Part shown: one piece after another, positions 17,860 to 27,697 of the stretch
Layout: each line of letters begins with the position of its first letter
How positions within the stretch are numbered: the first letter of the stretch is position 1
DNA from: an uncultured Legionella sp.
GTDB taxonomy: Bacteria > Pseudomonadota > Gammaproteobacteria > Legionellales > Legionellaceae
Direction: 5' to 3'
DNA length: 57,091 nucleotides
NCBI GenBank assembly: GCA_945952115.1
Contig: CAMFHA010000005.1
Span: 1 to 57,091 of the forward strand
The notes under the pieces: model-generated
The model's database searches: none
What the model was told of the DNA's origin: nothing
What the model saw: only the letters and a program-made list of their open reading frames with translations
Program-made: the position numbers and the translations under genes

Positions 17860-18586
17860 TACGGTAATGAATATATGCGGGAACTATACCCCAGCTCATT
17901 TGAACTTTAGTATTTTTTTTAAGAACAAAATTTTCAGAAATTAATGGTTTGCTGGTAGTAATAATAATTTCTAATTGTACTAATTTATCAAGCATCTGAC
18001 ATAAATTGTTCCAAGTACTACCAAATAAGGTACTTGAATTCACAAAAATTATAGTGGCATCATGAATAGGAGTTTTTAAAAAATCACCCAAAATAAAATG
18101 AATTTTGCTGGCTTGATTTTTATATTGATCTAGATGAGCCAAATGTCTTACTTGCTCACATGAAGCAGCATAAAGGAGGGGCAAAAGCTCTATTCCAACG
18201 CTTTTTTGCACAGGATAAACCATAGCGCAAGCTAAAACAGCTTTACCTATACCACTTCCTAAATCATAAAATACAGTATTTTTATTGAGCTTTACTAACG
18301 ATAATAAAGCAATAAAAGAAAAAAATTCGATTTCTCCATAAATATAATCAAGAGCATCATTTTGACTACGTGCTTGACGAGATAATGAAAAGCCATCAAT
18401 GGGCTCATAAAGCTTTTGGAATACTTGAAAATGTTCATTCAAACCCCATGTTTTTTTCCAAGCATTGAAATGCCATTGACGTTTTTGTTTATAATAAAAA
18501 GAAATAAGAAAGCATGTCATAAAAAAGCAAAAAATAATAAAAAACCAGGAATAAAAAAAAGAATTAATTTTTAGATTAACTATCAT
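17798..18586 (-). CDS. membrane-anchored DOT1-like SAM methyltransferase
   Basis: 262 residues. One N-terminal membrane segment (about 8-31) is followed by a class I methyltransferase domain with the order of features seen in DOT1 lysine methyltransferases: IYGE at 82-85, FYDLGSGIGKAVL at 106-118 (SAM motif I), VGIEL at 130-134, HFILGDFL at 163-170, IIFVN at 179-183, TSKPL at 211-215 and a final QMSWGIVPAYIHYR. Family knowledge: DOT1 methylates histone H3 lysine 79; bacterial homologues have largely unknown targets, and the real substrate here cannot be told. The last 20 residues (from Ile243) are encoded by a family-B MITE, so the original C terminus was replaced. ATG 18586 has GAGC upstream. 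The N-terminal anchor puts the domain at the inner membrane, unless it acts as an export signal. Confidence 0.7.
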   Translation of the reverse strand: MIVNLKINSFFYSWFFIIFCFFMTCFLISFYYKQKRQWHFNAWKKTWGLNEHFQVFQKLYEPIDGFSLSRQARSQNDALDYIYGEIEFFSFIALLSLVKLNKNTVFYDLGSGIGKAVLACAMVYPVQKSVGIELLPLLYAASCEQVRHLAHLDQYKNQASKIHFILGDFLKTPIHDATIIFVNSSTLFGSTWNNLCQMLDKLVQLEIIITTSKPLISENFVLKKNTKVQMSWGIVPAYIHYRIVLPTKLYTSLPSHSASVMY

Positions 18587-18643
18587 TATCGAAGCTCATT
18601 TTTTAACTATAATTAAAGGACGCTTATTTGAGTTAAATTAGCA

Positions 18644-18841
18644 ATGTTTTTACTTATACAGATTATATTTATTATCATTGGAATCATCTTTCTCGCAATG
18701 GCTTTTAGTTTGCTTCGTGCAAGAAAACAAGAACAAGAACGAGTTCAAGATCAATTTTCATTGTATTTAGTTATAGGATTAGTTTTGATTTTTTTCCCGT
18801 TTGTGCTCGAATATTTAGGATTAATAATAAATAATCATTGA
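18644..18841 (+). CDS. small two-helix membrane protein
   Basis: 65 residues with two hydrophobic segments (about 3-23 and 41-61) joined by a charged loop (RARKQEQERVQDQ). Divergent from the DOT1-like gene with only 57 bases between. The ribosome site is weak. The layout resembles the 64-residue protein at 31943-32137. No family recognised. Confidence 0.6.
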   Translation: MFLLIQIIFIIIGIIFLAMAFSLLRARKQEQERVQDQFSLYLVIGLVLIFFPFVLEYLGLIINNH

Positions 18842-19041
18842 TAACTAACTCATATTTAATAAACGCGCAAGAAAGTATCCAAATAAACCCTTCATTTAAC
18901 TATTCATTTATTGATTTAAAAAGGCAGAGTGAGCAATAAGTTTCTCTTTTGCTTTTTTTAAACTACACTGTAAAAAAGTTAATATTTCCTTAATCTAGAA
19001 TCATTAGAATAGAAGTTATATCTGAGGGTCAGGAGGGTATT

Positions 19042-20073
19042 ATGTTACCAAGTACCAGTTTTTTTAAAACAACTAGTGTAAAACCAGAAAAAACAGGCGC
19101 TAAAAAAGTAATTATTGATGTAGGAGGGGAACCCTTTCATGCGTTAACGATAGCCTTTATTGATCAATTTAAAAATGGAAATTTCCTTCCTAATGAATGC
19201 ATTAAAACTATTTTAAATGATTTTTTTGCTTATTTCCCAGAATATAAATTAAATCAAACTTATGTAGCCCCTTTAGAACAAATGCGTCAGTTGCTTAATA
19301 ACCCACGTAAAAGTGAAATAGTTGCTAATATCGCTTATATTTTGCGGCAAATAACTGTGGATGAATTATTAAAAAATCCTCTTGCTTATAAAAAAGTGTT
19401 TCAAGATTTTACTAGTAATACTTCTCAAGCTTATTTAAGACAGTCAGAAACTTTTTTGGATCTTAGCTCGTTAACTGCTTTAGCCACTGCATTAAAAATT
19501 AATCTTATTTTATCTTTTAAAGAGCAACAAAAAGAATTAAGACACCGAGAGATTTATGACTATGCAATAAAAAATTTTCTATTTACCATTGAGCTACAAA
19601 TCCAAGAAAATTACTGTCTTCCAAGAGTCAACAATAAAGAAGATTTTATTGCAATGAATCTATTGCCTATTGTGGCACCTAAACCCCAAGTAATTGATAG
19701 AAATGAAGAGACTATTACAAAGCAACTTGAACTCATTGCTGAGGACAATCATAAGATCTGGAAAGAATATCAGCATCAGCTGGTTGTACTAAAAAACTTA
19801 ATTGCTGATCTCTCTTTAACTAAAAAAGATATTATTGAACTATATATACAGTTCTTGCCTAATAAGGCAGAACCAGAGTTATTTAATTATCTAGAGAAAA
19901 CTTACGGTACAACTAAAATAGTAAATGAACCAGGCGACAAAGATAGCGAATACATATTATTACTGACAGCAGCTCTTGCTCGAGGTTTAAGTTTAAGACA
20001 AATTAATGCCAATGATTTCTTTGAGGCCTGTGATGAGCAACCTAAAAATCATTCCATTTCAATTGTTGGTTAA
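19042..20073 (+). CDS. hypothetical cytosolic-looking protein, possible effector
   Basis: 343 residues, no signal peptide and no membrane segment. A strong AGGAGGG ribosome site precedes ATG 19042. It is helical in appearance, with a conserved-looking N-terminal stretch (KKVIIDVGGEPFHALTIAFID) and several Leu-rich helices (LSSLTALATALKINLILSF). The C terminus is polar (DEQPKNHSISIVG). I recognise no family. An isolated gene of this kind in a Legionella-like genome is often a Dot/Icm substrate, but nothing in the sequence proves it. Converges on the cystathionine synthase-like gene. Confidence 0.6.
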   Translation: MLPSTSFFKTTSVKPEKTGAKKVIIDVGGEPFHALTIAFIDQFKNGNFLPNECIKTILNDFFAYFPEYKLNQTYVAPLEQMRQLLNNPRKSEIVANIAYILRQITVDELLKNPLAYKKVFQDFTSNTSQAYLRQSETFLDLSSLTALATALKINLILSFKEQQKELRHREIYDYAIKNFLFTIELQIQENYCLPRVNNKEDFIAMNLLPIVAPKPQVIDRNEETITKQLELIAEDNHKIWKEYQHQLVVLKNLIADLSLTKKDIIELYIQFLPNKAEPELFNYLEKTYGTTKIVNEPGDKDSEYILLLTAALARGLSLRQINANDFFEACDEQPKNHSISIVG

Positions 20074-20083
20074 CTAGGGATAG

Positions 20084-21037
20084 TTATACACTATACCCTT
20101 CTTTTATCATCCATTGATCATTAACAAATTTAGACATGTAATTACGAATAGAATCAGGTAAAATCACCAAGCATTTTTGGCCTTTTTTTAAACTTTTAGC
20201 AGCTTGTAGCGCCCCCCACATTGCAGCCCCTGAAGAGCCTCCAACCAATAAGCCTTCTTCTTGAATAAGTTGTCTTGCCGTATGAAAAGAATCAGCATCG
20301 TTGGTTTTGATATACCGATCAATTAAACTATTATTAAGTACCTCAGGGAAAAAATCATAACCAATACCTTCCACCTGATAGGACTTAACTTCATTCCCTC
20401 CCCCAAGGATCGAGCCCTCAGGATCAATCCCAATAATTTGAATGTGCGGATTATATTCCTTAAGACGTTTTGCGATACCAGAAATTGTACCTCCTGTACC
20501 TACACCAGCAACAATCATATCAAGCTCTTTACCAAAGTCTTCAATAATTTCTATGGCAGTGCCGTTATAATGTGCATTGGGATTATTGGGATTAGCATAT
20601 TGATCAAGAATATAGGCATTGGGAATTGTCTTTTGTAACCGTTTAGCTAGAGAAATATGACTATCAGGATGATCAGAAGCTACTTCTGTTGGTGTACGAT
20701 AAATCGTTGCTCCCAATCGCTCCAGAACAGATTGCTTTTCTTGGCTCATTTTTTCTGGCATGGTAATAATTACTTTATAGCCTAAGACGGCACCAGCTAG
20801 AGCGATCCCTATCCCAGTGTTGCCAGAGGTAGGTTCAATAAGCGTATCACCAGGTTTTATATAACCATCAAGCTCTGCTTGCTTAATCATCTCATAGCCA
20901 ATACGATCTTTAACTGAACCGCCAGGATTGAAATATTCACATTTGGCATAAAGTTCACATTGGAGCTCATGACCTAAGCGATTAATTTTGACTACGGGGG
21001 TACGTCCAATAGTTTCGAGAATGTTAGCATAGATCAT
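20084..21037 (-). CDS. cystathionine beta-synthase-like PLP enzyme (lacks CBS pair)
   Basis: Fold-type II PLP enzyme, 317 residues. PLP lysine K43 in NPGGSVKDRI, TSGNTG at 70-75, the GTGGTISG phosphate loop and GGSSGAA are present. Features such as GIDPEGSIL, YQVEGIGYDF and DSIRNYMSKF are those of cystathionine beta-synthase rather than CysK; the C-terminal regulatory CBS domains of the eukaryotic enzyme are absent. It would condense serine (or acetylserine) with homocysteine to cystathionine, or make cysteine. No cystathionine gamma-lyase or methionine genes are adjacent. AAGGGACG precedes ATG 21037. Confidence 0.85.
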   Translation of the reverse strand: MIYANILETIGRTPVVKINRLGHELQCELYAKCEYFNPGGSVKDRIGYEMIKQAELDGYIKPGDTLIEPTSGNTGIGIALAGAVLGYKVIITMPEKMSQEKQSVLERLGATIYRTPTEVASDHPDSHISLAKRLQKTIPNAYILDQYANPNNPNAHYNGTAIEIIEDFGKELDMIVAGVGTGGTISGIAKRLKEYNPHIQIIGIDPEGSILGGGNEVKSYQVEGIGYDFFPEVLNNSLIDRYIKTNDADSFHTARQLIQEEGLLVGGSSGAAMWGALQAAKSLKKGQKCLVILPDSIRNYMSKFVNDQWMIKEGYSV

Positions 21038-21075
21038 AATACGTCCCTTTAAACAAGTGAATTACTAGTCTTTAG

Positions 21076-21154
21076 TATATACCCAAGTTCCTTCAAAATG
21101 CTATTTTTGGCTTACCGTCCAAAACCTAGTATTTTGAAAGAATTTGGGTATATA
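21076..21154. repeat. palindromic repeat, family A
   Basis: tatacccaagttccttcaaa ... ttttgaaagaatttgggtata. The right end touches the family-B element that begins at 21155. Confidence 0.8.
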
Positions 21155-21274
21155 TAGCATTGCCCACAAAGTTTTAGACGAGGCACATTTGAATGAGGCG
21201 AAGGAGTATACACTAATACATGACTGAAGCTGAGTGAGAATGCAACGAAGTATAAAGCTTAGTGGGAAATGCTA
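21155..21274. repeat. MITE-like element, family B
   Basis: 120 bp, tagcattgcccacaaagttt to aagcttagtgggaaatgcta. Full-length copy next to a family-A palindrome, in the divergent gap between the cystathionine synthase-like gene and the lipoprotein. Confidence 0.88.
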
Positions 21275-21361
21275 GTTTTGAATTTTATAGAAGTCCTGTT
21301 ATATTTTATAAGGAATTAATTATTTTTAAAACAATGAGTTGTACTATCAGGGAGAATTATC

Positions 21362-21613
21362 ATGTTACAAAAAACAATAAAATGGAGCCTTATTTTATCT
21401 ATTGCGGGGGGTATTGCGAGCTGTCAAATGTTTGAAGAGCGGAATGATCAAATGCATGCTCCTATGGCTTACGATCAACAAGAGATGGCAAAACAGGCTA
21501 AAGGAACAAAAACCGCAGCCGCAAAAACAAGCAGCTCTTCTACAGAACCTGTGCAAAAAACAACTCCAGGCCCTAAGCACGCGGCAGCACCTCAATTACC
21601 TGTAATTCAATAA
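21362..21613 (+). CDS. small lipoprotein
   Basis: 83 residues with a lipoprotein signal (KWSLILSIAGGIASC, lipobox IASC with Cys21), then a Lys/Ala/Ser-rich, disordered-looking tail (TKTAAAKTSSSS) ending in Pro. A good AGGGAG site precedes ATG 21362. No Asp after Cys, so outer membrane sorting is likely. Function unknown. A terminator follows. Confidence 0.75.
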   Translation: MLQKTIKWSLILSIAGGIASCQMFEERNDQMHAPMAYDQQEMAKQAKGTKTAAAKTSSSSTEPVQKTTPGPKHAAAPQLPVIQ

Positions 21614-21631
21614 GCAGGATATCACTACAGT

Positions 21632-21662
21632 AAAATAACCGAGCCAACGCTCGGCTATTTTA
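21632..21662. terminator. bidirectional terminator lipoprotein/fumC
   Basis: aaaataaccgagc-caac-gctcggctatttt: stem with A run before and T run after, between convergent genes. Confidence 0.88.
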
Positions 21663-21670
21663 CAACCTTT

Positions 21671-23062
21671 TTATTGTGGATTGACCATTTCTTTTGGGTT
21701 TACATAACGAGCAAATTCTTCAGCAGTTAAAAATCCCAACTTAATTGCCGCTTCTTGTAATGAACTATTATCCTGATGTGCAGTTTTCGCAATTTTAGCA
21801 GCCTTGTCATACCCAATATGTTGATTTAAAGCAGTAACAAGCATTAAAGAATGGTTAAGATAATAATCAATTACGGGATGATTTGCCTCTATCCCTTCCG
21901 CACAAAACTCTTGAAATGAATGACAGGTATCAGCAAGTAAATTTAAAGAATGCATTACATTAAAAATAATCACAGGCTTAAATACATTTAATTCAAAATT
22001 CCCTTGGCTTCCAGCAATACCAACAGCAGTATCATTTCCTAATACTTGAACACAAACCATAGTCATGGCTTCGCTTTGGGTTGGATTAACCTTGCCTGGC
22101 ATAATAGAAGAGCCTGGTTCATTTTCAGGAATAATTAACTCCCCAATACCACATCGTGGGCCAGAGGCTAACCAACGGATGTCATTGGCAATTTTCATTA
22201 AAGCACAAGCTAAAGTTTTCATCGCGCTATGAGCAAAAACTAAAGCATCATGAGAAGCTAAAGCAGCAAATTTATTAGGCGCCGTGATGAATGGCAAACC
22301 AGTTAATTGTGCAATATGCTCTGCTACTTTGTTTGCAAATTGAGGATGAGTGTTTAGCCCTGTCCCAACAGCAGTTCCACCTGCTGCAAGTTCATATAAT
22401 TCTGGTAAAACTTCTTCTAAACGTTTAATGCAAGAATCCAATTGTGCTACATAGCCAGAAAATTCTTGACCTAAGGTTAAAGGGACTGCATCTTGTAAAT
22501 GCGTTCTACCGATCTTAATAATATCTTTAAACGCAATCATTTTATTTGCTAAAGCATTTCTTAAATTACGTACTGCAGGAATTAATTTTTTATTAAAAGC
22601 TACTGCTGCTGCAATATGCATTGCCGTAGGAAAAGTGTCATTAGATGATTGTGACATATTCACATGATCATTAGGATGAATTGGTGTTTTACTTCCCATA
22701 ACACCGCCAGCTAATTCAATAGCGCGATTAGAAATTACTTCATTAGCATTCATATTCGATTGAGTGCCACTGCCTGTCTGCCAAATATGTAGAGGGAAAT
22801 GCGCATCAAGCAGGCCCTGACTTACCTCATCAGCCGCTTTAATTATTAAATCTGCTTTATCTTGAGGCAATTTACCCAGTTCTAAATTAGTTAACGCAGC
22901 AGCTTTTTTTAAGATCCCAAAAGCATGCATTAATTCAATAGGCATTAGATCGTTGCCAATATTAAAATGATGTAAAGAGCGCTCTGTTTGAGCCCCCCAA
23001 TATTTGTTGCTTGGAACTTCAATTTCACCCATGCTATCTGATTCAATACGTGCTTCGCTCAT
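21671..23062 (-). CDS. fumC: class II fumarate hydratase
   Basis: Iron-free fumarase of the TCA cycle, converting fumarate to malate; 463 residues. N terminus [21 protein letters not shown], the [19 protein letters not shown] region, the [18 protein letters not shown] region, [16 protein letters not shown] and the [16 protein letters not shown] superfamily signature are complete. ATG 23062 has a GAGGAA site. No truncation seen. Confidence 0.96.
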   Translation of the reverse strand: MSEARIESDSMGEIEVPSNKYWGAQTERSLHHFNIGNDLMPIELMHAFGILKKAAALTNLELGKLPQDKADLIIKAADEVSQGLLDAHFPLHIWQTGSGTQSNMNANEVISNRAIELAGGVMGSKTPIHPNDHVNMSQSSNDTFPTAMHIAAAVAFNKKLIPAVRNLRNALANKMIAFKDIIKIGRTHLQDAVPLTLGQEFSGYVAQLDSCIKRLEEVLPELYELAAGGTAVGTGLNTHPQFANKVAEHIAQLTGLPFITAPNKFAALASHDALVFAHSAMKTLACALMKIANDIRWLASGPRCGIGELIIPENEPGSSIMPGKVNPTQSEAMTMVCVQVLGNDTAVGIAGSQGNFELNVFKPVIIFNVMHSLNLLADTCHSFQEFCAEGIEANHPVIDYYLNHSLMLVTALNQHIGYDKAAKIAKTAHQDNSSLQEAAIKLGFLTAEEFARYVNPKEMVNPQ

Positions 23063-23105
23063 TTTTATTATTCCTCAAAATTAATTGCAAAATTTTAACA
23101 TGAGC

Positions 23106-23335
23106 TGGACCTACGAAAAACCCCAAGATCGAAGCAAAAGAACGTTAGACCTCTTTCGAAACTCGCTGCAGAGAGCAAAGTGCGAGGAGACTCGGAGCGG
23201 AGAACCGGAGTGTACACGCAAGTACATGAGGATTCGAGCACCGAATCGACGAAGCAATTTGCCTCTGCAGTAGAGTTTCGAAAGAAGTCTGTTTTAAGGA
23301 GGGAGTTTAGACGCACTAAAAGACCTTATGTTATG
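23106..23335. repeat. family-C MITE interrupted by another MITE
   Basis: The left part (23106-23146, tggacctacgaaaaacc...aacgtt) and right part (23291-23335, gttttaagg...gacgcactaaaagacc) match the family-C copy at 4232-4357. A 144-bp second element is inserted between them; gtt flanks both sides. Confidence 0.75.
23147..23290. repeat. nested MITE-like element, family G
   Basis: Terminal inverted repeats agacctctttcgaaactc / gagtttcgaaagaagtct (18 bp, one mismatch), extended by gctgcagag / ctctgcag. The interior is clearly richer in G+C than the surroundings. Only copy in the window. Confidence 0.82.
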
Positions 23336-23367
23336 ATGCAACTAAATTAATTATTATCAAATTACCT

Positions 23368-24096
23368 ATGAGAGAAGTAAGAATTTATCAAGCGGGAAAT
23401 TATACGGTAGGACAAGAGCTCGAATTAACTGAAGAGGCAGGACAACATGTAGCTGTTGTTTTAAGAATGAAGGTAGGTGATAAGCTTACTTTATTTAATG
23501 GTCAGAATTATGAGTTTGAAAGCTTTATTACAATGATAAAAAAGAAACAGGTTTTTGTTTCTTTAAATTCCATGCGTCCAATAAATCGCGAATCACCTGT
23601 GTTAATTCATTTGGGGCAAGCTATTTCGAAAGGAGAGCGGATGGAATGGGTAATACAAAAAGCAACAGAATTAGGTGTTGCAAGTATTTCCCCCTTAATC
23701 ACAGAACGTTGTGTAGTCAAATTAGATAAAGACAGAATGCAAAAAAAAATTCAACAGTGGCAGGCAATAGCGATTGCTGCTTGTGAACAATGTGGGCGCA
23801 ATACCATTCCCCAAGTTCATAATCCGATCCATTTCGAACAGTTTTTGCAAACTATAAAAGTAGATTTTAAATTAATTCTTCATACTCAAAATGCTAAAAA
23901 TTGGCGAGAATATGCTTTTAATACACGCGATATGGCTTTAATTATTGGTCCAGAAGGTGGCTTTAGTGAAATAGAGCTTTCTTTAGCTGCAAGCAATCAT
24001 TGCCTTCCTTTATCACTAGGGCCACGCATTTTACGAACTGAAACTGCTGCTCTTAGTGCATTAAGTCTGTTGCAAGCTATTGGAGGTGATCTATAA
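23368..24096 (+). CDS. rsmE: 16S rRNA m3U1498 methyltransferase
   Basis: SPOUT-class RNA methyltransferase acting on the assembled 30S subunit; 242 residues, normal length. N-terminal PUA-like domain (MREVRIYQAG...), then QAISKGERMEWVIQKATELGV, the SAM knot LIIGPEGGFSEIEL near 192 and LGPRILRTETAALSAL near 215. ATG 23368. Followed 30 bases later by trxA. Confidence 0.96.
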   Translation: MREVRIYQAGNYTVGQELELTEEAGQHVAVVLRMKVGDKLTLFNGQNYEFESFITMIKKKQVFVSLNSMRPINRESPVLIHLGQAISKGERMEWVIQKATELGVASISPLITERCVVKLDKDRMQKKIQQWQAIAIAACEQCGRNTIPQVHNPIHFEQFLQTIKVDFKLILHTQNAKNWREYAFNTRDMALIIGPEGGFSEIELSLAASNHCLPLSLGPRILRTETAALSALSLLQAIGGDL

Positions 24097-24126
24097 TAGA
24101 GAAATCTATAATAACCGAGGTTTTTT

Positions 24127-24453
24127 ATGAGCGATCATATCAAAGTAGTAACAGATGGTAGTTTTGAGCAAGATGTTATTCAATCTACTAAGCCAGTATT
24201 AGTTGATTTTTGGGCGGAATGGTGTGGACCTTGTCGCGCATTAACGCCTATTCTTGAAGAAGTTGCTGCAACTCATGGTAAAGATGTGACTTTTGCAAAA
24301 ATCAATATCGATGAAAATCCTCAAGCACCTTCTAAATTTGGCGTAATGAGTATTCCCACACTTATTCTATTTAAAAATGGACAAGTTGAAGCAGTAAAAA
24401 TGGGCTTGCTCACTAAATCGCAATTAAGTGCTTTTGTTGAAAGCCATGTTTAA
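24127..24453 (+). CDS. trxA: thioredoxin 1
   Basis: Cytoplasmic dithiol reductant, 108 residues, with the classic FWAEWCGPCRALTPILEE active site, the buried Asp (VLVDFW) and the cis-Pro loop MSIPTLILFKNG. It would reduce the peroxiredoxin, ribonucleotide reductase and others. ATG 24127; trxA upstream of rho is a common gammaproteobacterial order. Confidence 0.97.
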   Translation: MSDHIKVVTDGSFEQDVIQSTKPVLVDFWAEWCGPCRALTPILEEVAATHGKDVTFAKINIDENPQAPSKFGVMSIPTLILFKNGQVEAVKMGLLTKSQLSAFVESHV

Positions 24454-24950
24454 ATCCAGAATTATAACTCGCATTAGAACAACATAATGAACATGTCATT
24501 AAATTAAGACCATGATCTCAGTTTACATCGTCCTTCGGCTTGACCAGAGGATCCATGATTTCAGCAAGAGCCTGGATCTTCCAGTCAAGCCGGAAGACGA
24601 TGAAAATATGGATTGTTTTTAACTTAATAGCAGAGTTCCTAGATCTTCTTATCAAATCGGAAGATAATAGAACATGAATTTTAATCTTAAGAGTAACCAC
24701 TCAGGATGACGGGATGAATAATTACTCTTTCGTCGTCTTCCGGCTTGACCAGAAGATCCTGGCTCTTACGTTATAAAAAACTAATTTTTATTCAAAAAAA
24801 GTTGGATATTCTTATAAAGCTGTGGTAGCCTTATGAGAATATGCAGTGTATAGCAATATGTATTGCATAGGCAGCCAAGTCTTAGCTGCTATTCCCTAAT
24901 AAAAATTTTCCCGGACATTCAATTCTTTAATAACAAATCAAGTGAGAAGT
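24454..24950. other. intergenic region trxA/rho with inverted repeats
   Basis: About 500 bp. A stem atcgtccttcggcttgacc... / ...tcaagccggaagacgat spans 24527-24603; 24738-24772 repeats its right arm in inverted orientation. The last 170 bases should contain the rho promoter and leader, including an inverted pair gcaatatg/tattgc near 24857. No gene is seen. Confidence 0.5.
24527..24603. repeat. palindromic repeat, family H (two copies)
   Basis: Arms centred on tcggcttgacc and gtcaagccgg; a second half-copy cgtcttccggcttgaccaga lies at 24740-24759. Similar short palindromes are widespread in intracellular bacterial genomes. Confidence 0.6.
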
Positions 24951-26213
24951 ATGAATCTTAGTGAACTTAAGCAATTACCTATTGCCGACCTCGTTAATAT
25001 CGCTCAAGAAATGGGAGTAGAAAATACCTCTCGTATGCGTAAACAAGATATTATTTTTGCAATCCTTAAAGCCCATGCCTTAAAAGGTGAAGATATTCAC
25101 GGAGATGGCGTTTTAGAGGTGCTATCGGATGGCTTTGGATTTTTACGCTCTGCAGATGGCTCTTATTTAGCAGGCCCAGATGATATTTATGTTTCCCCTA
25201 GTCAAATTAGACGCTTTAGTTTGCGCTCAGGTGATACCATTTCTGGTAAAATTCGTCCCCCAAAAGATAGCGAACGCTATTTTGCTTTATTGAAAGTTGA
25301 TGAAATTAATTATGACACGCCTGATAGTGCGAAGCGTAAGATTTTATTTGAAAACTTAACGCCATTATTTGCTTCTGAGCGTTTGGTGATGGAACAAGGT
25401 AATGGTAGTACAGAAGATCTGACGGCTCGGGTTGTCGATTTATGCGCTCCTTTCGGCCGAGGACAACGTGGCTTGATTGTATCTCCGCCCAAAGCAGGTA
25501 AAACCTTAATGTTACAAAATATTGCTCGTTCCATTGAGAAAAATTATCCTGAATGCTATCTCATTGTTTTATTAATTGACGAGCGCCCTGAAGAAGTCAC
25601 GGAAATGCAACGCTCTGTTAAAGGTGAAGTTGTAGCCAGTACTTTTGATGAACCTGCAAACCGTCATGTCCAAGTAGCTGAAATGGTTATTGAAAAAGCG
25701 AAACGCCTGGTAGAACATAAACGAGATGTTGTTATTTTATTAGATTCTATCACCCGTCTAGCTCGTGCTTATAACACAGTAGTACCTGCTTCAGGTAAAG
25801 TCTTAACAGGTGGTGTAGATGCTAATGCTTTACAAAGACCTAAGCGTTTGTATGGAGCTGCTCGTAATATTGAAGAAGGAGGTAGTTTGACTATTATTGC
25901 TACCGCTCTAGTAGATACGGGTTCTAAAATGGATGAGGTGATCTACGAGGAATTTAAAGGTACGGGTAATATGGAAATCCATTTAAGCCGCAATATTTCC
26001 GAACGTCGTATTTTCCCTGCAATTAATATTAATCGCTCTGGCACTCGACGTGAAGATCTTTTGCTCTCGCCGGAAGATTTACAGCGTACTTGGATTCTTC
26101 GCAAAATTCTTCAGTCTATGGATGAATGTGATGCTATTGAGTTTTTGTTAGAGCGTATGAAAAATCACAAAACCAATGCTGAGTTTTTTGAAGCAATGAA
26201 GCGTCAAGAGTAA
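24951..26213 (+). CDS. rho: transcription termination factor Rho
   Basis: Hexameric RNA helicase, 420 residues from ATG 24951 ([18 protein letters not shown]). A GTG at 24942 would add three residues and is less likely. N-terminal helical domain, cold-shock RNA-binding fold ([29 protein letters not shown]), Walker A PPKAGKT, Walker [17 protein letters not shown] and the R-loop arginine region are intact. Full length, no insertion. Confidence 0.98.
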   Translation: MNLSELKQLPIADLVNIAQEMGVENTSRMRKQDIIFAILKAHALKGEDIHGDGVLEVLSDGFGFLRSADGSYLAGPDDIYVSPSQIRRFSLRSGDTISGKIRPPKDSERYFALLKVDEINYDTPDSAKRKILFENLTPLFASERLVMEQGNGSTEDLTARVVDLCAPFGRGQRGLIVSPPKAGKTLMLQNIARSIEKNYPECYLIVLLIDERPEEVTEMQRSVKGEVVASTFDEPANRHVQVAEMVIEKAKRLVEHKRDVVILLDSITRLARAYNTVVPASGKVLTGGVDANALQRPKRLYGAARNIEEGGSLTIIATALVDTGSKMDEVIYEEFKGTGNMEIHLSRNISERRIFPAININRSGTRREDLLLSPEDLQRTWILRKILQSMDECDAIEFLLERMKNHKTNAEFFEAMKRQE

Positions 26214-26227
26214 TCTATTCCTTATTC

Positions 26228-27697
26228 ATGAAATATAGCGATCTAAGAGACTTCATTAGCCAATTAGAAACACGCGATTTATTAAAGCGTGTTGATTACC
26301 CTGTCTCTCCTTATTTGGAGATGACTGCGGTAAGTGATCGAGTATTAAAGCAAGGTGGACCGGCGTTATTATTTACTAGTCCCCTAAATAGCTCTATGCC
26401 GGTATTAGCTAATTTATTTGGGACACCTGAACGTGTTGCCTTAGGCATGGGAGCAGAATCTGTTTCTGCACTAAGAGAAATTGGGCAATTATTGGCGATG
26501 TTAAAAGAACCTGAACCGCCAAAAGGCTTCAGCGATCTTTTTAATAAACTACCTTTATTACGACGTGCTCTTACATTGGCACCTCATTATGTGAACAAAG
26601 CTGAATGTCAAACTCATGTTCTAGAAGGAAAGGACGTCGATTTAAATAAACTTCCTATCCAAACTTGTTGGCCCAATGACGTAGCCCCTCTTATTACCTG
26701 GGGATTAGTTACTACTAAAGGGCCGTATCAAGATAGAGAAAATATGGGTATTTATCGGCAGCAGCTTTTATCCAAAAATAAGCTGATCATGCGTTGGTTA
26801 TCTCATCGAGGTGGAGCTTTAGATTACCAAGCATGGCAAAAAGAGTACCCAGGTGAGCGCTTCCCGATTGCAGTAACTTTAGGTGCAGATCCTGCAACCA
26901 TGCTCGCAGCAGTAACACCCATTCCTGATACCTTATCTGAATATGCGTTTGCGGGTTTATTGAGAGGGAAACGGACTCGTTTAACTCGTTGTATTAGTAA
27001 TTCTCTACATGTTCCTGCCAGTGGGGAAATTATTCTTGAAGGCTATTTAGAGCCGGGATTAGACGCACTAGAAGGGCCTTTTGGCGATCATACTGGTTAT
27101 TATAATGAAGTAGAATCTTTTCCTGTATTTACTGTAGAACGCATCACTCATCGCACTGATCCTATTTATCATAGTACTTATACGGGAAAACCTCCTGATG
27201 AGCCGGCTATTTTGGGTGTAGCACTTAATGAAGTATTTATCCCTTTATTACAAAAACAATTTCCAGAAATTGTTGATTTTTATTTACCCCCAGAAGGCTG
27301 TTCTTATCGTTTAGCCATTGTTACCATAAAAAAACAGTATCCGGGGCATGCTAAGCGGATCATGATGGCTGTTTGGTCTTTTTTAAGACAGTTCATGTAT
27401 ACTAAATTTGTTATTGTATGTGACGACGATGTGGATGCCAGAAATTGGCAAGAAGTGGTTTGGGCGATGACTACACGGATGGATCCCGCTCGCGATACAG
27501 TAATGATAGAACACACTCCAATTGATTATTTAGATTTTGCTTCACCAGTTTCTGGATTGGGATCTAAAATGGGATTAGACGCAACCAATAAATGGTCAGG
27601 GGAAACTAATCGAGAATGGGGCACTCCTATTGTTATGGATGAAGAAATTATTAAAAAAGTGAATGACTATTGGTGTTTATTAGGAATAGATAAATGA
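26228..27697 (+). CDS. ubiD: UbiD 4-hydroxy-3-polyprenylbenzoate decarboxylase
   Basis: Prenylated-FMN decarboxylase of ubiquinone synthesis, 489 residues. Starts [22 protein letters not shown]; the prFMN-binding [10 protein letters not shown] and [11 protein letters not shown] regions, and the [11 protein letters not shown] stretch with the catalytic Glu/Asp set, are present. Needs UbiX (not here) to make the cofactor. Its stop overlaps the start of the flavin reductase gene, the same pairing as in E. coli. Confidence 0.96.
   Translation: MKYSDLRDFISQLETRDLLKRVDYPVSPYLEMTAVSDRVLKQGGPALLFTSPLNSSMPVLANLFGTPERVALGMGAESVSALREIGQLLAMLKEPEPPKGFSDLFNKLPLLRRALTLAPHYVNKAECQTHVLEGKDVDLNKLPIQTCWPNDVAPLITWGLVTTKGPYQDRENMGIYRQQLLSKNKLIMRWLSHRGGALDYQAWQKEYPGERFPIAVTLGADPATMLAAVTPIPDTLSEYAFAGLLRGKRTRLTRCISNSLHVPASGEIILEGYLEPGLDALEGPFGDHTGYYNEVESFPVFTVERITHRTDPIYHSTYTGKPPDEPAILGVALNEVFIPLLQKQFPEIVDFYLPPEGCSYRLAIVTIKKQYPGHAKRIMMAVWSFLRQFMYTKFVIVCDDDVDARNWQEVVWAMTTRMDPARDTVMIEHTPIDYLDFASPVSGLGSKMGLDATNKWSGETNREWGTPIVMDEEIIKKVNDYWCLLGIDK

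Noticed and set aside
23085..23316. Short reading frames on both strands
   Set aside because: They lie wholly inside the nested MITEs and have composition of repeat DNA.
24454..24950. tRNA or small RNA gene in the trxA-rho gap
   Set aside because: No cloverleaf, CCA end or conserved RNA motif could be recognised by eye; the stems are explained by repeat arms.
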